From Staphylococcus haemolyticus (GTDB lineage: Bacteria > Bacillota > Bacilli > Staphylococcales > Staphylococcaceae), in the NCBI RefSeq assembly GCF_006094395.1, contig NZ_CP035291.1, forward strand, positions 186,001 through 250,000: a DNA stretch of 64,000 nt. Reading direction: 5' to 3'. Positions 25,917 to 35,258 of this stretch are shown here, in pieces. The position numbers and the translations under genes were made by a program. Every line of letters starts with the position of its first letter. The first letter of the stretch is position 1. The notes under the pieces were generated by a model. It saw only the letters and a list, made by a program, of their open reading frames with translations. It ran no database searches and was not told the origin of the DNA.

Positions 25917-27116
25917 ATGTTTACAATAGGGACATTAATCGCAAAAGATGATACATGGATATTATGGGCCATAATTATAGTTTGGGCGACAGTCAGTATC
26001 TTCTTGGAACAGAAATATCAATGGGCAAGTACCATTTCAGGTGCCATCATTGCATTAGTAGGGGCTATGTTATTATCTAATTTTAAGATTATTCCCACTG
26101 AATCGCCGGTTTATGATACGGTATGGGATTACGCGGTACCAATATCAATTCCTTTATTATTGTTCAGTTCTAATATTTTAAAGATTTGGAAGGAAAGTCG
26201 TCGATTATTATATATCTTCTTAATTGCATCAGTTGGAACATTGATGGGGACAACGGTAGGATTTATTTTACTTCATCAATGGATTCCATATTTAGCAAAA
26301 ATTGGTGCGATGATGACAGGAAGTTATATAGGTGGTGGCGTGAACTTTGCAGCTTTGAGCACGAAGTTCAAAACACCAAGTGATATGATTTCATCAACAG
26401 TTGTTGCAGATAATAGTGTTATGGCATTGTACTTTATGTTGTTAATTGCAATACCGTCTTTACCTATTATAAAAAGGTGGTTTAAGACAGATTATCAAAC
26501 TGAGTCAACACCAGAAACCCAACAATCTTATTGGCAACCGAAGCAAATTCAATTATTAGATATTGCACTTTCGATAGCGATTGCAGTGGCATTAGTAGCA
26601 ATCAGTTTTAAATTATCTGAGGTCATTCAACATGTGATACCGCAGTCTAATGTCCTACTTACGATACTGGTTTCTTTCTTTGGCGACCAATACTTGTTAC
26701 TTACAACACTTACATTATTGGCAGTGGCTATTTGGGGAGATTTCTTTGATAAATTAGCCGGTTCTTCAGAAATTGGAACATTTATTATTTACATATTCTT
26801 TGTAGTGATAGGAACACCTGCCTCATTTATGACGATTATCAAAACAGCACCACTATTATTTGTCTATGTGATGATTATTTTAATTTTCAATCTAGGTTTA
26901 AGTTTAATACTAGGAAAGTTATTTAACTTTAAGATTGAAGAAATACTGTTGGCAAGTAATGCTACTGCTGGTGGTCCTACAACGGCAGCAGCTTTAGCTA
27001 TCAGTAAAGGGTGGCAAGGTCTTGTTGGACCGATACTAATTATAGGTACATTGGGTTATGTCATAGGGAACTATGCGGGCACACTTATTTATCAACTTTT
27101 AATACACATTGGATAA
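25917..27116 (+). CDS. DUF819 family membrane protein
   Basis: A ~399-residue polytopic protein of the DUF819 (YjcL-like) family, with about ten to twelve helices. Conserved-looking loops are MMTGSYIGGGVNFAAL near residue 137 and ASNATAGGPTTAAALA near 352, an inverted-repeat pair recalling sodium-coupled carriers. GAAGGGGG precedes the ATGs at 25914 and 25917. Substrate unknown; it is not known to share a function with the divergent DASS transporter. A strong terminator ends the unit. Confidence 0.88.
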   Translation: MFTIGTLIAKDDTWILWAIIIVWATVSIFLEQKYQWASTISGAIIALVGAMLLSNFKIIPTESPVYDTVWDYAVPISIPLLLFSSNILKIWKESRRLLYIFLIASVGTLMGTTVGFILLHQWIPYLAKIGAMMTGSYIGGGVNFAALSTKFKTPSDMISSTVVADNSVMALYFMLLIAIPSLPIIKRWFKTDYQTESTPETQQSYWQPKQIQLLDIALSIAIAVALVAISFKLSEVIQHVIPQSNVLLTILVSFFGDQYLLLTTLTLLAVAIWGDFFDKLAGSSEIGTFIIYIFFVVIGTPASFMTIIKTAPLLFVYVMIILIFNLGLSLILGKLFNFKIEEILLASNATAGGPTTAAALAISKGWQGLVGPILIIGTLGYVIGNYAGTLIYQLLIHIG

Positions 27117-27131
27117 TATAAATATATATAT

Positions 27132-27178
27132 AGGGAGATATCTCAGCACAATTTTTAGCTGAGTATCTCCTTTTTTTT
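27132..27178 (+). terminator. Terminator of the DUF819 gene
   Basis: GGGAGATATCTCAGC and GCTGAGTATCTCC form a long stem, followed by eight T residues. Confidence 0.92.
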
Positions 27179-27182
27179 AAAA

Positions 27183-27968
27183 TTAATCATTTAATTCGCT
27201 ATCTTTAATATCTGTAATAAACATGTGTCCAGGTGAATGTGTAATCATTAACTCAGGTTTGGCATCAAGTGCAACAGATTGTGGTGTCACGCCACATCCC
27301 CAGAAGACAGGCACTTCGTTAGGTTTGATTGTGACAGCTTCTCCATAATCAGGCTTATCGATATCAGTGATTCCCAGTTCTTCTGGTGTACCAATATGAA
27401 TCGGCGTGCCATGAACATTCTTAAAATGTGAAGTAATTTCTGTTGCCTTAATCGCTTGAGTCATAGTCATCGGACGCATACTAACTGTAATGTTACCTTT
27501 AAAATAGCCACTTGATTCGGCAGGGATGTTAGTACGATACATAGGTACATTATGACCTTCTTCAATATGACGTACAGGTAAGCCAGCTTCCAACAATGCA
27601 TGTTCAAAAGTGAAACTACAACCAATTAGAAAGCTAACCATATCTTCAGTATAAAGATCAGTGATATCGTCAACTTCCTTAATCAATTGCCCATGTTCAT
27701 AAATGCGATACTTCGGAACATCAGTGCGTATATCCGCATATGGCCCATAATATGGAAAAGAATGTGCGCCAACTTCTGATACATCTAAGAGTGGGCAAGT
27801 CTTTGGATTTCTAAAACAGAACTTTAAGAAATCATAAGCATATTTCGATGGCAATATAACCACATTAGCTTGTATATAACCTTCAGCCATACCGCTTGTG
27901 TGACCGACAAGTTCTCCATCTCGAATTAATTGACGTAAGACTTCAGGTGATGACTGTTTGTAATTCAT
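27183..27968 (-). CDS. DUF1445 putative hydro-lyase (D-glutamate cyclase-like family)
   Basis: A 261-residue cytosolic protein of the DUF1445/YcsI family, annotated as putative hydro-lyases and related to mammalian D-glutamate cyclase. Conserved stretches are [19 protein letters not shown] near residue 22, [17 protein letters not shown] near 112, [12 protein letters not shown] near 223 and [10 protein letters not shown] near 246. It is monocistronic, with AAGGGGGA as ribosome site. In other Firmicutes such genes adjoin lactam-utilisation genes; none is seen beside this one. Confidence 0.88.
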   Translation of the reverse strand: MNYKQSSPEVLRQLIRDGELVGHTSGMAEGYIQANVVILPSKYAYDFLKFCFRNPKTCPLLDVSEVGAHSFPYYGPYADIRTDVPKYRIYEHGQLIKEVDDITDLYTEDMVSFLIGCSFTFEHALLEAGLPVRHIEEGHNVPMYRTNIPAESSGYFKGNITVSMRPMTMTQAIKATEITSHFKNVHGTPIHIGTPEELGITDIDKPDYGEAVTIKPNEVPVFWGCGVTPQSVALDAKPELMITHSPGHMFITDIKDSELND

Positions 27969-28058
27969 TATAAATCCCCCTTGTTTCCCCTTAATGATAA
28001 AAAGTGCTTATTACTACAATATTTTAAAATTACACATATGACAAGAGCGGTATATGCG

Positions 28059-28256
28059 CTATTTATTAAAAAGCTTGTATGCTAAAGTGATCGAACTATT
28101 CACAAATATTGGTAATAAACAATATAAACTTACAATAACCCAATTATCATCTACATGATAAATGACAAAATATAGTATGAATAAAAATATACTTATGATT
28201 AGTTTAATTAAAGGCAGTAAATTAAAGTACAGATTCATATTGTTATTCTTCTTCAT
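28059..28256 (-). CDS. Small two-helix membrane protein downstream of the BCCT gene
   Basis: A 65-residue protein from ATG 28256, with AAGGAAC upstream; an earlier in-frame start at 28286 is less likely. Two hydrophobic helices (~9-28 and ~35-55) span nearly the whole chain. It overlaps the end of the BCCT transporter gene by 14 bases, so it is likely co-translated. It may be an accessory subunit or simply a small membrane protein; the family is unknown to me. Confidence 0.6.
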   Translation of the reverse strand: MKKNNNMNLYFNLLPLIKLIISIFLFILYFVIYHVDDNWVIVSLYCLLPIFVNSSITLAYKLFNK

Positions 28257-29865
28257 TGTTCTGTTCCTTATCTTGTTCCTTTTCATTAGATTTATTATGA
28301 TCTTCTCGTTGTTCTAATGGAATGGAATAATCTTTGTCATCATCAATATAAGACATTTGGAAGTGCTTCGTATGTTCTCTGCGAAGCGCGCGCATAATAG
28401 AAAGTGTCATTAGTAATAGAATAATAGAGAATGGTAATCCTGTTACAACGGATGCAGTTTGTAAACTCGTCAAACCACCTGCAATTGTCATTGCAACTGA
28501 AATGGCACCGATCAGCAATCCCCAAATCACTTTATGTTTCACCTTTGGATTCTCGCTACCTCCTGTTGCCATGCCAGCAACAATATGTGTTGTTGAGTCT
28601 GCACTTGTCACTATGAGTAAGAATATTAAGACGACTGCTAATATGCTCGTAATATCTGCTAATGGAAATTTTGATAGTAATTCAAATAAAGCTACTGTGT
28701 AATCTTTATCTACTAATTTAGCGATGTTATCGCCACCCATAGCAACTTTAACGGCCATACCACCAAATCCTGCAATCCATACGAATGAAATGAGTGGAGG
28801 TACGATTAATACACACATGATAAATTCACGAATTGTACGTCCACGAGATACGCGAGCGACGAAACCTCCTATGAACGGTGACCATGAGATTACCCATGCC
28901 CAATAAAAGACAGTCCACTGTTGTATCCAAGCATTATTGCCAGAATATGGATTAATACGTAAGCTATATTCAACAAAATGTCTGATATAGTCTCCGATTG
29001 CTAAAGTATAAGATTCGAAGATGAATTTTAAGTCTCCAAAGATAAGCATGAATAGTAGTAAAACAGCGCCTAAAATAATATTGATGTTACTTAGCCATTT
29101 AACGCCTCGATTTAAACCAGTTATTGCAGAACCTAAGAAAATACAAACCATGAGTACCGTAATAGCAATTTTTGTAACGTTATTATTTGGTACATGGAAG
29201 ACATGATTCAATCCACCACTAATTTGCATGATGCCAAGACCTATAGAAGTGGCAATACCCATGACTGTAGCTATAATTGCTAAAATATCAATCACATTTC
29301 GAAATGGACGTTTGTAAGCTTGACCAAAGACAGGTTCCATTGCTGTAGAAATTAAACCATCTCGCTTCTTTCTAAATTGGAAATATGCCACGATAAGTCC
29401 AGCCATAGCGAAGATTGACCATTGTGATATCCCCCAATGAAAGAAGGTATAGCCCATGGCTACACGTGCTGATTCGGCTGATTGATTTGGCACATCTTTT
29501 GGAAAAGGTGAATGAAGATAATGTGTGAGTGGTTCAGCAACACCCCAGAATACAATACCGACACCTAGTCCTGCTGAAAATAACATTCCTAGCCATGATA
29601 AAAATGAAAACTCTGGTTCTTCATCATCACTGCCTAATTTGAAACGACCGTAACGAGAAATTGCTAAAGAGATTAAAAAGATATCTAAAATAAATATAAT
29701 AAGTAAGAACAGCCAACCAAATGAATTAGAAATAAAATTATAAATATGTTGTGCATTAGCGCCAAATGCTTTAGGAAAGATCCCGGCCATTGCAGTAATA
29801 AGTATAATGATGGCTACGGATATCCCATATACTAAATAATTATTTTTCTTCCGCTTGTCATTCAT
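28243..29865 (-). CDS. BCCT-family betaine/choline/carnitine transporter
   Basis: A 540-residue, twelve-helix transporter that uses sodium or protons to import compatible solutes such as glycine betaine or choline. Family signs are GLGVGIVFWGVAEPLTHY (~103) and the substrate-site helix WTVFYWAWVISWSPFIGGF (~321) with its tryptophan box, then FVARVSRGRTIREF. The C-terminal ~45 residues are highly charged, rich in Glu, Asp, Lys and Asn, as in osmosensing members like BetP/OpuD. Several osmoprotectant carriers usually exist per staphylococcal genome, so the exact substrate is open. Confidence 0.93.
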   Translation of the reverse strand: MNDKRKKNNYLVYGISVAIIILITAMAGIFPKAFGANAQHIYNFISNSFGWLFLLIIFILDIFLISLAISRYGRFKLGSDDEEPEFSFLSWLGMLFSAGLGVGIVFWGVAEPLTHYLHSPFPKDVPNQSAESARVAMGYTFFHWGISQWSIFAMAGLIVAYFQFRKKRDGLISTAMEPVFGQAYKRPFRNVIDILAIIATVMGIATSIGLGIMQISGGLNHVFHVPNNNVTKIAITVLMVCIFLGSAITGLNRGVKWLSNINIILGAVLLLFMLIFGDLKFIFESYTLAIGDYIRHFVEYSLRINPYSGNNAWIQQWTVFYWAWVISWSPFIGGFVARVSRGRTIREFIMCVLIVPPLISFVWIAGFGGMAVKVAMGGDNIAKLVDKDYTVALFELLSKFPLADITSILAVVLIFLLIVTSADSTTHIVAGMATGGSENPKVKHKVIWGLLIGAISVAMTIAGGLTSLQTASVVTGLPFSIILLLMTLSIMRALRREHTKHFQMSYIDDDKDYSIPLEQREDHNKSNEKEQDKEQNNEEE

Positions 29866-30031
29866 TGTTCAATTACGTCATCCTTTATATTTTATTTAGT
29901 TTGAGTATACCTATAATAGTAAATGTTTTCAAAATTCATTTTTTTTGAAATATCATGATTTCTAAGTAATAGCGCTCTGTTTTGAAAACTTTTTCCAAAA
30001 GTGAAAATTGGCAAAATACGAGCTAATGAAA

Positions 30032-30040
30032 TGCTATAAT
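30032..30040 (+). promoter_or_regulatory. Extended -10 promoter element of nagA
   Basis: TGCTATAAT is an extended -10 box (TGnTATAAT) 43 bases before the nagA start. No good -35 hexamer is seen at 17 bases, as often occurs with extended -10 promoters. Confidence 0.5.
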
Positions 30041-30083
30041 TGAGATGAAAAATTGAAGAATTAAATAGAAAAGAAGGTATATC

Positions 30084-31241
30084 ATGTCAACAAACTATGT
30101 CATTACAAATGGTAAAATTTATACGGAAAAGCAAGTTATTGAAAATGGATATCTTGTAGTAGAAGATGGCAAAATAAGTGATATTCAACAAGGAACGTAT
30201 ACTGGAGAATTAGAACAAATCGACGTGAAAGGTCAAAATGTATTACCAGGTTTCATAGATATTCACATTCATGGTGGCTATGGTGAGGACGCAATGGATG
30301 CTTCTTATGACGGGTTAAAACATTTGGCTGAACAATTATTATCAGAGGGAACAACAACATTCTTAGCAACGACGATGACGCAATCGGACGCTAATATTGA
30401 AAAGGCATTGAAAAACATTGTGGCATATCAAGCTGATCAACAACGAGGAGAAGCGGCTGAAGTAGGTGGTGTTCATTTAGAAGGACCATTTATTTCAGAG
30501 CATAAAGTTGGCGCGCAAAATCCTAAATATGTGCAACGTCCATCTGCGTCAAAGATTCAACATTTCCAAGAAGTTGCGAATCAGCAAATCAAAATTATTA
30601 CCTTTGCGCCTGAAGTTGAAGGCGCACATGATACACTTAATCAATTGCATGAAGATATTATCTTCTCAATGGGGCATACTGTGGCAACGTTTGATGAAGC
30701 GAATGAAGCGGTGGACCATGGTGCAAAACATGTAACACATCTATATAATGCAGCTACACCATTTGAACATCGCGATCCAGGTGTCTTTGGTGCGGCGTGG
30801 ACGAATGAACAATTAAATACGGAAATTATAGTTGATGGTATTCATTCACATCCTGCTTCTGTACATATTGCTTATAAGCAAAAAGGAAATGAACACATGT
30901 ATCTCATCACTGATGCGATGCGTGCGAAAGGAATGGAAGACGGTGAATATGATTTAGGCGGACAGAATGTCATCGTTAAAGGAAAAGAGGCTCGCCTAGC
31001 AAGTGGCGCTTTAGCAGGTAGCATCTTGAAAATGAATGACGGTTTGTATAATTTAATTGAATATACACATGATTCATTAGAGAATTTATGGCGTGTAACG
31101 AGTTTGAATCAAGCCATCGCATTAAAAATTGATGACCATAAAGGTAGTTTAGCCATCGGTAAAGATGCTGATATCGTAGTAGTAGATGATACGATTCGTG
31201 TTGATAAAACAATCAAATCAGGGGTTGTACATCAATATTAA
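30084..31241 (+). CDS. nagA: N-acetylglucosamine-6-phosphate deacetylase
   Basis: A 385-residue amidohydrolase-fold enzyme giving glucosamine-6-P and acetate. HIHGGYGEDAMDAS (~61) is the HxH metal motif; VHLEGPF (~130), MGHTVAT (~196), HLYNAATPFEHRDPG (~218) and the catalytic LITDAMRAKGM Asp (~274) all match. AGAAGG precedes ATG 30084. It is the first gene of the amino-sugar region and supplies substrate to nagB, encoded on the other strand. It is needed for both GlcNAc and sialic-acid use. Confidence 0.96.
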   Translation: MSTNYVITNGKIYTEKQVIENGYLVVEDGKISDIQQGTYTGELEQIDVKGQNVLPGFIDIHIHGGYGEDAMDASYDGLKHLAEQLLSEGTTTFLATTMTQSDANIEKALKNIVAYQADQQRGEAAEVGGVHLEGPFISEHKVGAQNPKYVQRPSASKIQHFQEVANQQIKIITFAPEVEGAHDTLNQLHEDIIFSMGHTVATFDEANEAVDHGAKHVTHLYNAATPFEHRDPGVFGAAWTNEQLNTEIIVDGIHSHPASVHIAYKQKGNEHMYLITDAMRAKGMEDGEYDLGGQNVIVKGKEARLASGALAGSILKMNDGLYNLIEYTHDSLENLWRVTSLNQAIALKIDDHKGSLAIGKDADIVVVDDTIRVDKTIKSGVVHQY

Positions 31242-31370
31242 AGAATTGGATGATGTATGATTATAAATGCTATGTAGCCTCTATTCGCGTTTAAAGATAT
31301 ACATTCTAGTGTATATATGTAGTAAATGTTTTGATTCGAAACAATTGCGACGGAAGAGAGGTGTCCACAC

Positions 31371-31619
31371 ATGAATAATGATTTCAGGTTTCCTAACGCT
31401 AAGCATTTCTTTAGTTGGTTAGCGTGGTTATCCATCATTGCTTTAATCGCATTAATCATACTTAATTTAATCGTTTATAGCACATTCAAAAGTTTTAATA
31501 ACTTTACGTTAGCATTTGAATTCCACCAAACAGAATTAATATTCTTAATTACTTTCTCAGTTATTGCGGTTATTAGTATTATTATGTATTTAATTTTAAA
31601 ACTATTTAAACATTCATAA
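31371..31619 (+). CDS. Small two-helix membrane protein
   Basis: An 82-residue protein with two strong hydrophobic helices (~15-36 and ~55-77), a polar middle and a short basic tail (KLFKHS). AGAGAGGTG provides the ribosome site. It follows nagA by 130 bases on the same strand and ends at a bidirectional terminator. It is an unrecognised family with no catalytic motif; a link with nagA is not shown. Confidence 0.7.
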   Translation: MNNDFRFPNAKHFFSWLAWLSIIALIALIILNLIVYSTFKSFNNFTLAFEFHQTELIFLITFSVIAVISIIMYLILKLFKHS

Positions 31620-31623
31620 AATG

Positions 31624-31667
31624 AAAAAACAGAAAGCGGATTGGTTATCAATCCACTTTCTGTTTTT
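31624..31667. terminator. Bidirectional terminator
   Basis: AAAACAGAAAGCGGATTG and CAATCCACTTTCTGTTTT form a long stem with a TTAT loop, with A-run and T-run flanks. It ends both the small membrane gene and nagB. Confidence 0.92.
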
Positions 31668-31687
31668 GTTTTATGCTGGGTAGGATA

Positions 31688-32416
31688 CTATAAACGATTG
31701 AAAATAGTGTCATCAACAATGATTTCTACATTAGGATGTTGATGCAAGATAGATGCAGGCAATGATTCATTTGTTTCACCATTCAAGAGTTGATGAATTG
31801 CATCACGTTTACGTTCTCCAAATGCTAATAAGATAATTCGTTTCGCACGCATAATAGAATTCAATCCCATAGAAACGGCTTGTTTAGGTACATCATCAAT
31901 ATGATCAAAATGAACACTGTTAGCATTAATCGTTGATTCAGTTAAATCAACCACACGCGTTTCACTTTCAAAAGATGTGCCAGGCTCATTGAATCCGATG
32001 TGTCCATTTTCACCAATACCCAATAATTGAATGTCGGGTTGACCAATTTGTTTCAATTGATTCTCATAACGACGTGCCTCACGCTCTAAATCATCAACAT
32101 GGCCTTGAGGAATATGAATGTTATCGGCATTCCAACTAGCATTATGATCAAATAATAATTGATGCATATACGTATGATAACTTTGAGCATGTTCAGGTTC
32201 TAACCCTACATATTCATCTAAATTGAATGTTTGAACATTTGCTAAATCAACGTGATTGGCTGATAGCAATTCTGAAAAGCGGGGATAGACATCCGTCATC
32301 GTGCCACCAGTAGCAAGTCCTAATATAGCATCAGGCTTATCTTTAATTAACTTCAATAGTTCAATTGCAACATAATCACTCGCCAATTTTTTATCTACTA
32401 AGTTCGTTATCTTCAT
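31688..32416 (-). CDS. nagB: Glucosamine-6-phosphate deaminase
   Basis: A 242-residue enzyme turning glucosamine-6-P into fructose-6-P and ammonia. GLATGGTMTDVYPRF (~33) is the sugar-phosphate isomerase loop, FNLDEYVGL (~64) holds the active-site Asp, and LLGIGENGHIGFNEPG (~130) is the family signature. It lacks the extra C-terminal allosteric segment of the E. coli enzyme, like other Gram-positive short forms. It is the second gene of the nanE-nagB operon (24-base gap), giving the final step from sialic acid to glycolysis. Confidence 0.96.
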   Translation of the reverse strand: MKITNLVDKKLASDYVAIELLKLIKDKPDAILGLATGGTMTDVYPRFSELLSANHVDLANVQTFNLDEYVGLEPEHAQSYHTYMHQLLFDHNASWNADNIHIPQGHVDDLEREARRYENQLKQIGQPDIQLLGIGENGHIGFNEPGTSFESETRVVDLTESTINANSVHFDHIDDVPKQAVSMGLNSIMRAKRIILLAFGERKRDAIHQLLNGETNESLPASILHQHPNVEIIVDDTIFNRL

Positions 32417-32440
32417 GATTTACGCCTCCAAATTAAGCAA

Positions 32441-33112
32441 TTATTTTTGTTGGACAGCTTCTATAAAACGTTCAGTGATTTGTTTAGGACGTGTAATTGC
32501 GCCACCGACAACCGTACAATGTACGCCTAAGTCGCTTACCTTTTTATACATCTCAGGTGTAATGACATTACCTTCTGCGATAACTTTCGCGTTGACCTTT
32601 TCTAATACTTCTTTTAAAAATTCAAAATCATTTTCAAAGAGAATGTGTCCCTTTGTATAAGACGTATACCCACGTAATGTTGTGCCAATGTAATCAAAGT
32701 TTAAATGATCTGCATTGATGGCTTCTTCAACAGTTGAAATATCCGCCATGATTTCAACATGGGGTGCCTTCTCTCGAATGTAATGTACTAATTCTTCAAG
32801 GGACTCCTTAGGACGTGTTTGCGTTGTCGCGTCTAAAGCAATTACTTCACATCCACTTTCTATTAGTTCATCCACCTCTTTAGAAGTTGCTGTAATAAAT
32901 ACATTAGAACCTTCATAATCTCGTTTTACAATTCCGATAACCGGTAGAGATACTTCTTCTCGAATCGCTAATATATCTTCTTTAGTATTCGCACGTATAC
33001 CAACCGCACCGCCTTGATAAGCTGCTAGAGCCATCTTTGACATAATAAATGATGAGTGTAATGGTTCGTCAGGTAACGCCTGACATGACACGATTAATCC
33101 ATTTGGTAACAT
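32441..33112 (-). CDS. nanE: N-acetylmannosamine-6-phosphate 2-epimerase
   Basis: A 223-residue TIM-barrel enzyme converting ManNAc-6-P to GlcNAc-6-P. I start it at ATG 33112 ([20 protein letters not shown]), the family's normal N-terminus, with GGAG at 33127-33124; a longer reading from 33181 would add 23 unusual residues. Conserved parts: [14 protein letters not shown] (~33), VIGIVKRDY with catalytic Lys (~59), [13 protein letters not shown] (~86) and [13 protein letters not shown] (~199). It forms an operon with nagB and is divergent from the RpiR regulator, with an operator-like palindrome between them. Confidence 0.95.
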   Translation of the reverse strand: MLPNGLIVSCQALPDEPLHSSFIMSKMALAAYQGGAVGIRANTKEDILAIREEVSLPVIGIVKRDYEGSNVFITATSKEVDELIESGCEVIALDATTQTRPKESLEELVHYIREKAPHVEIMADISTVEEAINADHLNFDYIGTTLRGYTSYTKGHILFENDFEFLKEVLEKVNAKVIAEGNVITPEMYKKVSDLGVHCTVVGGAITRPKQITERFIEAVQQK

Positions 33113-33227
33113 TTTTAAACACGCTCCGTCTTTTTCAAAATTGTAAATAGAAATAGTATTGTAATTGATTCGTTTATTCATTCATATCATAACATTAAGA
33201 AAATATTTATCAATTTATAATCGAGAA

Positions 33228-33244
33228 TTGAAAAATATTTTCAA
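33228..33244. promoter_or_regulatory. Predicted NanR operator between nanE and nanR
   Basis: TTGAAAAATATTTTCAA has perfect 7-base arms (TTGAAAA/TTTTCAA) and a 3-base centre. Almost the same 17-mer occurs at 35084-35100 between nanK and nanA. Occurrence in exactly the two divergent promoter regions of the cluster suggests it is the site of the RpiR-type regulator. Confidence 0.7.
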
Positions 33245-33284
33245 ATATAATACAGTTTAACTAACTTAGTTACGAGGTGCTGTC

Positions 33285-34091
33285 ATGAAATTTGAAAATC
33301 GTATTCAACGAAGTCGTCATGTATTAACGAAAATGGATAAAAAAATTATTGAATATATACAAACACATGAACTTGATGAAAATTTCTCAACAATTAATTC
33401 CTTAGCTTATGCTATTGGGACATCACCTGCTACCATTACACGATTTAGTGGGAAATTAAATTATGCCAACTTTCAAGATATGAAGTTTAATTTGCAACAC
33501 GAAAAATCAGAAAAAGTAGTAGAAAATGCACCGCTTGTTCAGCTCATTCATCGATATCATCAAAATATTATCCAACAAACGGGTGAATTTATTTCCGAGG
33601 AAAAGATTAAACGTCTAGCACACAATTTGAAAACGTGTAGACAAGTCAATTTCGCAGGATTAGGAAGTTCGGGATTAACGACAAGTGAATTTTACTATCG
33701 CACAATGCGTATGGGTATTAAAGGCTCTGTCTCAACAGATGCGCATCAAATGAAGATATCTGCGTCGCTACTTTCATCACGAGACATGTTTGTCGCTATT
33801 TCAAATAGTGGGGAAACGTTAGAGTTAATTGAAGCTGCGAAGATTGCCCGTAATCAAGGGGCTTATGTAGTCGTCATAACGAATTTCGAAGGTAGTGCGC
33901 TTACTAAGAATGCAGATTTAGTATTAATTACGACGGCTCAATCAAGTAATAATGACTCAAAATTCATCAACTCACAAATCGCAACTTTATTTTTATTAGA
34001 TATCGTGAGTTATTTATTACTTAATGACACACATATGCATCATGTGTATCAACAAACACGAGACGTCATATTAGGAAATGAGAAAGAATGA
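33285..34091 (+). CDS. nanR: RpiR/MurR-family regulator of sialic-acid genes
   Basis: A 268-residue repressor: an N-terminal RpiR helix-turn-helix (~1-75, with INSLAYAIGTSPATITRFSG) and a C-terminal SIS sugar-phosphate domain (~105-255, with NFAGLGSSGLTTSEF and VAISNSGET). In S. aureus the equivalent NanR represses nanAT and nanE and responds to ManNAc-6-P. Position among nan genes supports the same role. It is divergent from nanE; GAGGTG is the ribosome site. Confidence 0.9.
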   Translation: MKFENRIQRSRHVLTKMDKKIIEYIQTHELDENFSTINSLAYAIGTSPATITRFSGKLNYANFQDMKFNLQHEKSEKVVENAPLVQLIHRYHQNIIQQTGEFISEEKIKRLAHNLKTCRQVNFAGLGSSGLTTSEFYYRTMRMGIKGSVSTDAHQMKISASLLSSRDMFVAISNSGETLELIEAAKIARNQGAYVVVITNFEGSALTKNADLVLITTAQSSNNDSKFINSQIATLFLLDIVSYLLLNDTHMHHVYQQTRDVILGNEKE

Positions 34092-34095
34092 GTGA

Positions 34096-34138
34096 GGAGT
34101 GGGACTGAATTCTATATGAATTCGGTGTCCCACTTCTA
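34096..34138. repeat. Staphylococcal GAGTGGGACTGAATTC hairpin
   Basis: AGTGGGACTGAATTC and GAATTCGGTGTCCCACTTC form a stem with a TATAT loop between the convergent nanR and nanK genes. It is the best-formed of three copies in the window and probably a bidirectional terminator. Confidence 0.8.
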
Positions 34139-34149
34139 TTTAGATCCTG

Positions 34150-35016
34150 CTACTGTTTAGTGATTGCACCGAATAAAGCAGCATGATTCTTTGTTTGAGT
34201 TGTTTGTATCTTAGCAATGCCATAGTCAGAAGGTAAATAATGATGAATCTTAGGTTCTATATATTTGAGAAGTGTTTCTCCTTGAGATGAAATACCACCA
34301 CCAATAAGAATCAAGCCTGGATCATAAATAATTTGAATTTGAGCAATTCCTTCAGCAACATAATTACTCCATTCATTGAGAATATTAAGTGCTTCTTCAT
34401 TTCCTTCCTCTGCTAAATCAAATATTTTAGGAACATCTGTACCATATTCAAATTGATATTTAGTCATTAAATTTTTAAGTGCTGATGTTGAGGCACGTTG
34501 CTCATATGTTTTACCATCTTCTTCACGATAGAGTAAGTAACCAATTTCATTGGCACGGTGACGTGAACCTTGATAAATACCAGAAGCTTCACTGTAAAAT
34601 GCACCACCAATACCTGTTCCCAAAGTTAAACAAAATATATGATCTTCTTCATAACGATGAAGTTTAAGTTCTCCTAACAATGCCGCATCTACATCATTAT
34701 AAACAGCGATATCATCCGATAAATCTTTGAAGACATCGAAGAATTGTGTACCGTCATAATTTGGAATGGTTGGCCCCGTGTAAATAATTTGACCTAAATC
34801 TGAATCTACGACACCAGCACTAGAAATACCGATAAATGGATTTTTAAGTTGATATTGATTTACAAAGCCTTCTACTAATTTATATGTTTCATCCACGATA
34901 CGAATATGGAAATTGTCTGGCGTTTTAATCTTTTTATAGTCAATCATCTCTAAGTCATCATTAATGACTGCCACTTTAATATTAGTTCCGCCTATGTCTA
35001 CAGCTATTTTATACAT
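34150..35016 (-). CDS. nanK: ROK-family N-acetylmannosamine kinase
   Basis: A 288-residue ROK kinase phosphorylating ManNAc to ManNAc-6-P with ATP. Visible: VDIGGTNIKVAVI (5-17) ATP phosphate loop, AVYNDVDAALLGE (~98) with catalytic Asp, LTLGTGIGGAFY (~131) and LILIGGGISSQG (~235). The CxCGxxGCxE zinc motif of many ROK proteins is absent: the segment reads HRANEIGYLLYREEDGKTYE, as in zinc-free members. It is divergent from nanA, sharing the operator-bearing intergenic region. GAGGTAC is the ribosome site. Confidence 0.92.
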   Translation of the reverse strand: MYKIAVDIGGTNIKVAVINDDLEMIDYKKIKTPDNFHIRIVDETYKLVEGFVNQYQLKNPFIGISSAGVVDSDLGQIIYTGPTIPNYDGTQFFDVFKDLSDDIAVYNDVDAALLGELKLHRYEEDHIFCLTLGTGIGGAFYSEASGIYQGSRHRANEIGYLLYREEDGKTYEQRASTSALKNLMTKYQFEYGTDVPKIFDLAEEGNEEALNILNEWSNYVAEGIAQIQIIYDPGLILIGGGISSQGETLLKYIEPKIHHYLPSDYGIAKIQTTQTKNHAALFGAITKQ

Positions 35017-35083
35017 TGAGGTACCTCCTTAGTCGTCTATATTATAACGACACTTCAAATTAAAGTAATCGTCATCATTCTTT

Positions 35084-35100
35084 TTGAAAAATATTTTCAT
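35084..35100. promoter_or_regulatory. Predicted NanR operator between nanK and nanA
   Basis: TTGAAAAATATTTTCAT: the second copy of the palindrome seen at 33228-33244, identical over 16 of 17 bases. Confidence 0.7.
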
Positions 35101-35150
35101 CAAATTCGCAATATTTTGTTAAATCTTTTCAAAAGTAGTTGTTTAAGAAA

Positions 35151-35166
35151 ATGATAGCGTTTACAA
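35151..35166 (+). promoter_or_regulatory. cre site (CcpA) before nanA
   Basis: ATGATAGCGTTTACAA matches the cre consensus WTGNNARCGNWWWCAW at every position. It lies 93 bases before nanA and indicates carbon catabolite repression of sialic-acid use. Confidence 0.85.
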
Positions 35167-35258
35167 TTCTAAATGTAAATAGAAATTTATTGTAATTGAA
35201 TTTATCTCAAAGTTTATAAAAATGAATTTGAATAAAAATTGATTTGGAGGAACGTGAC

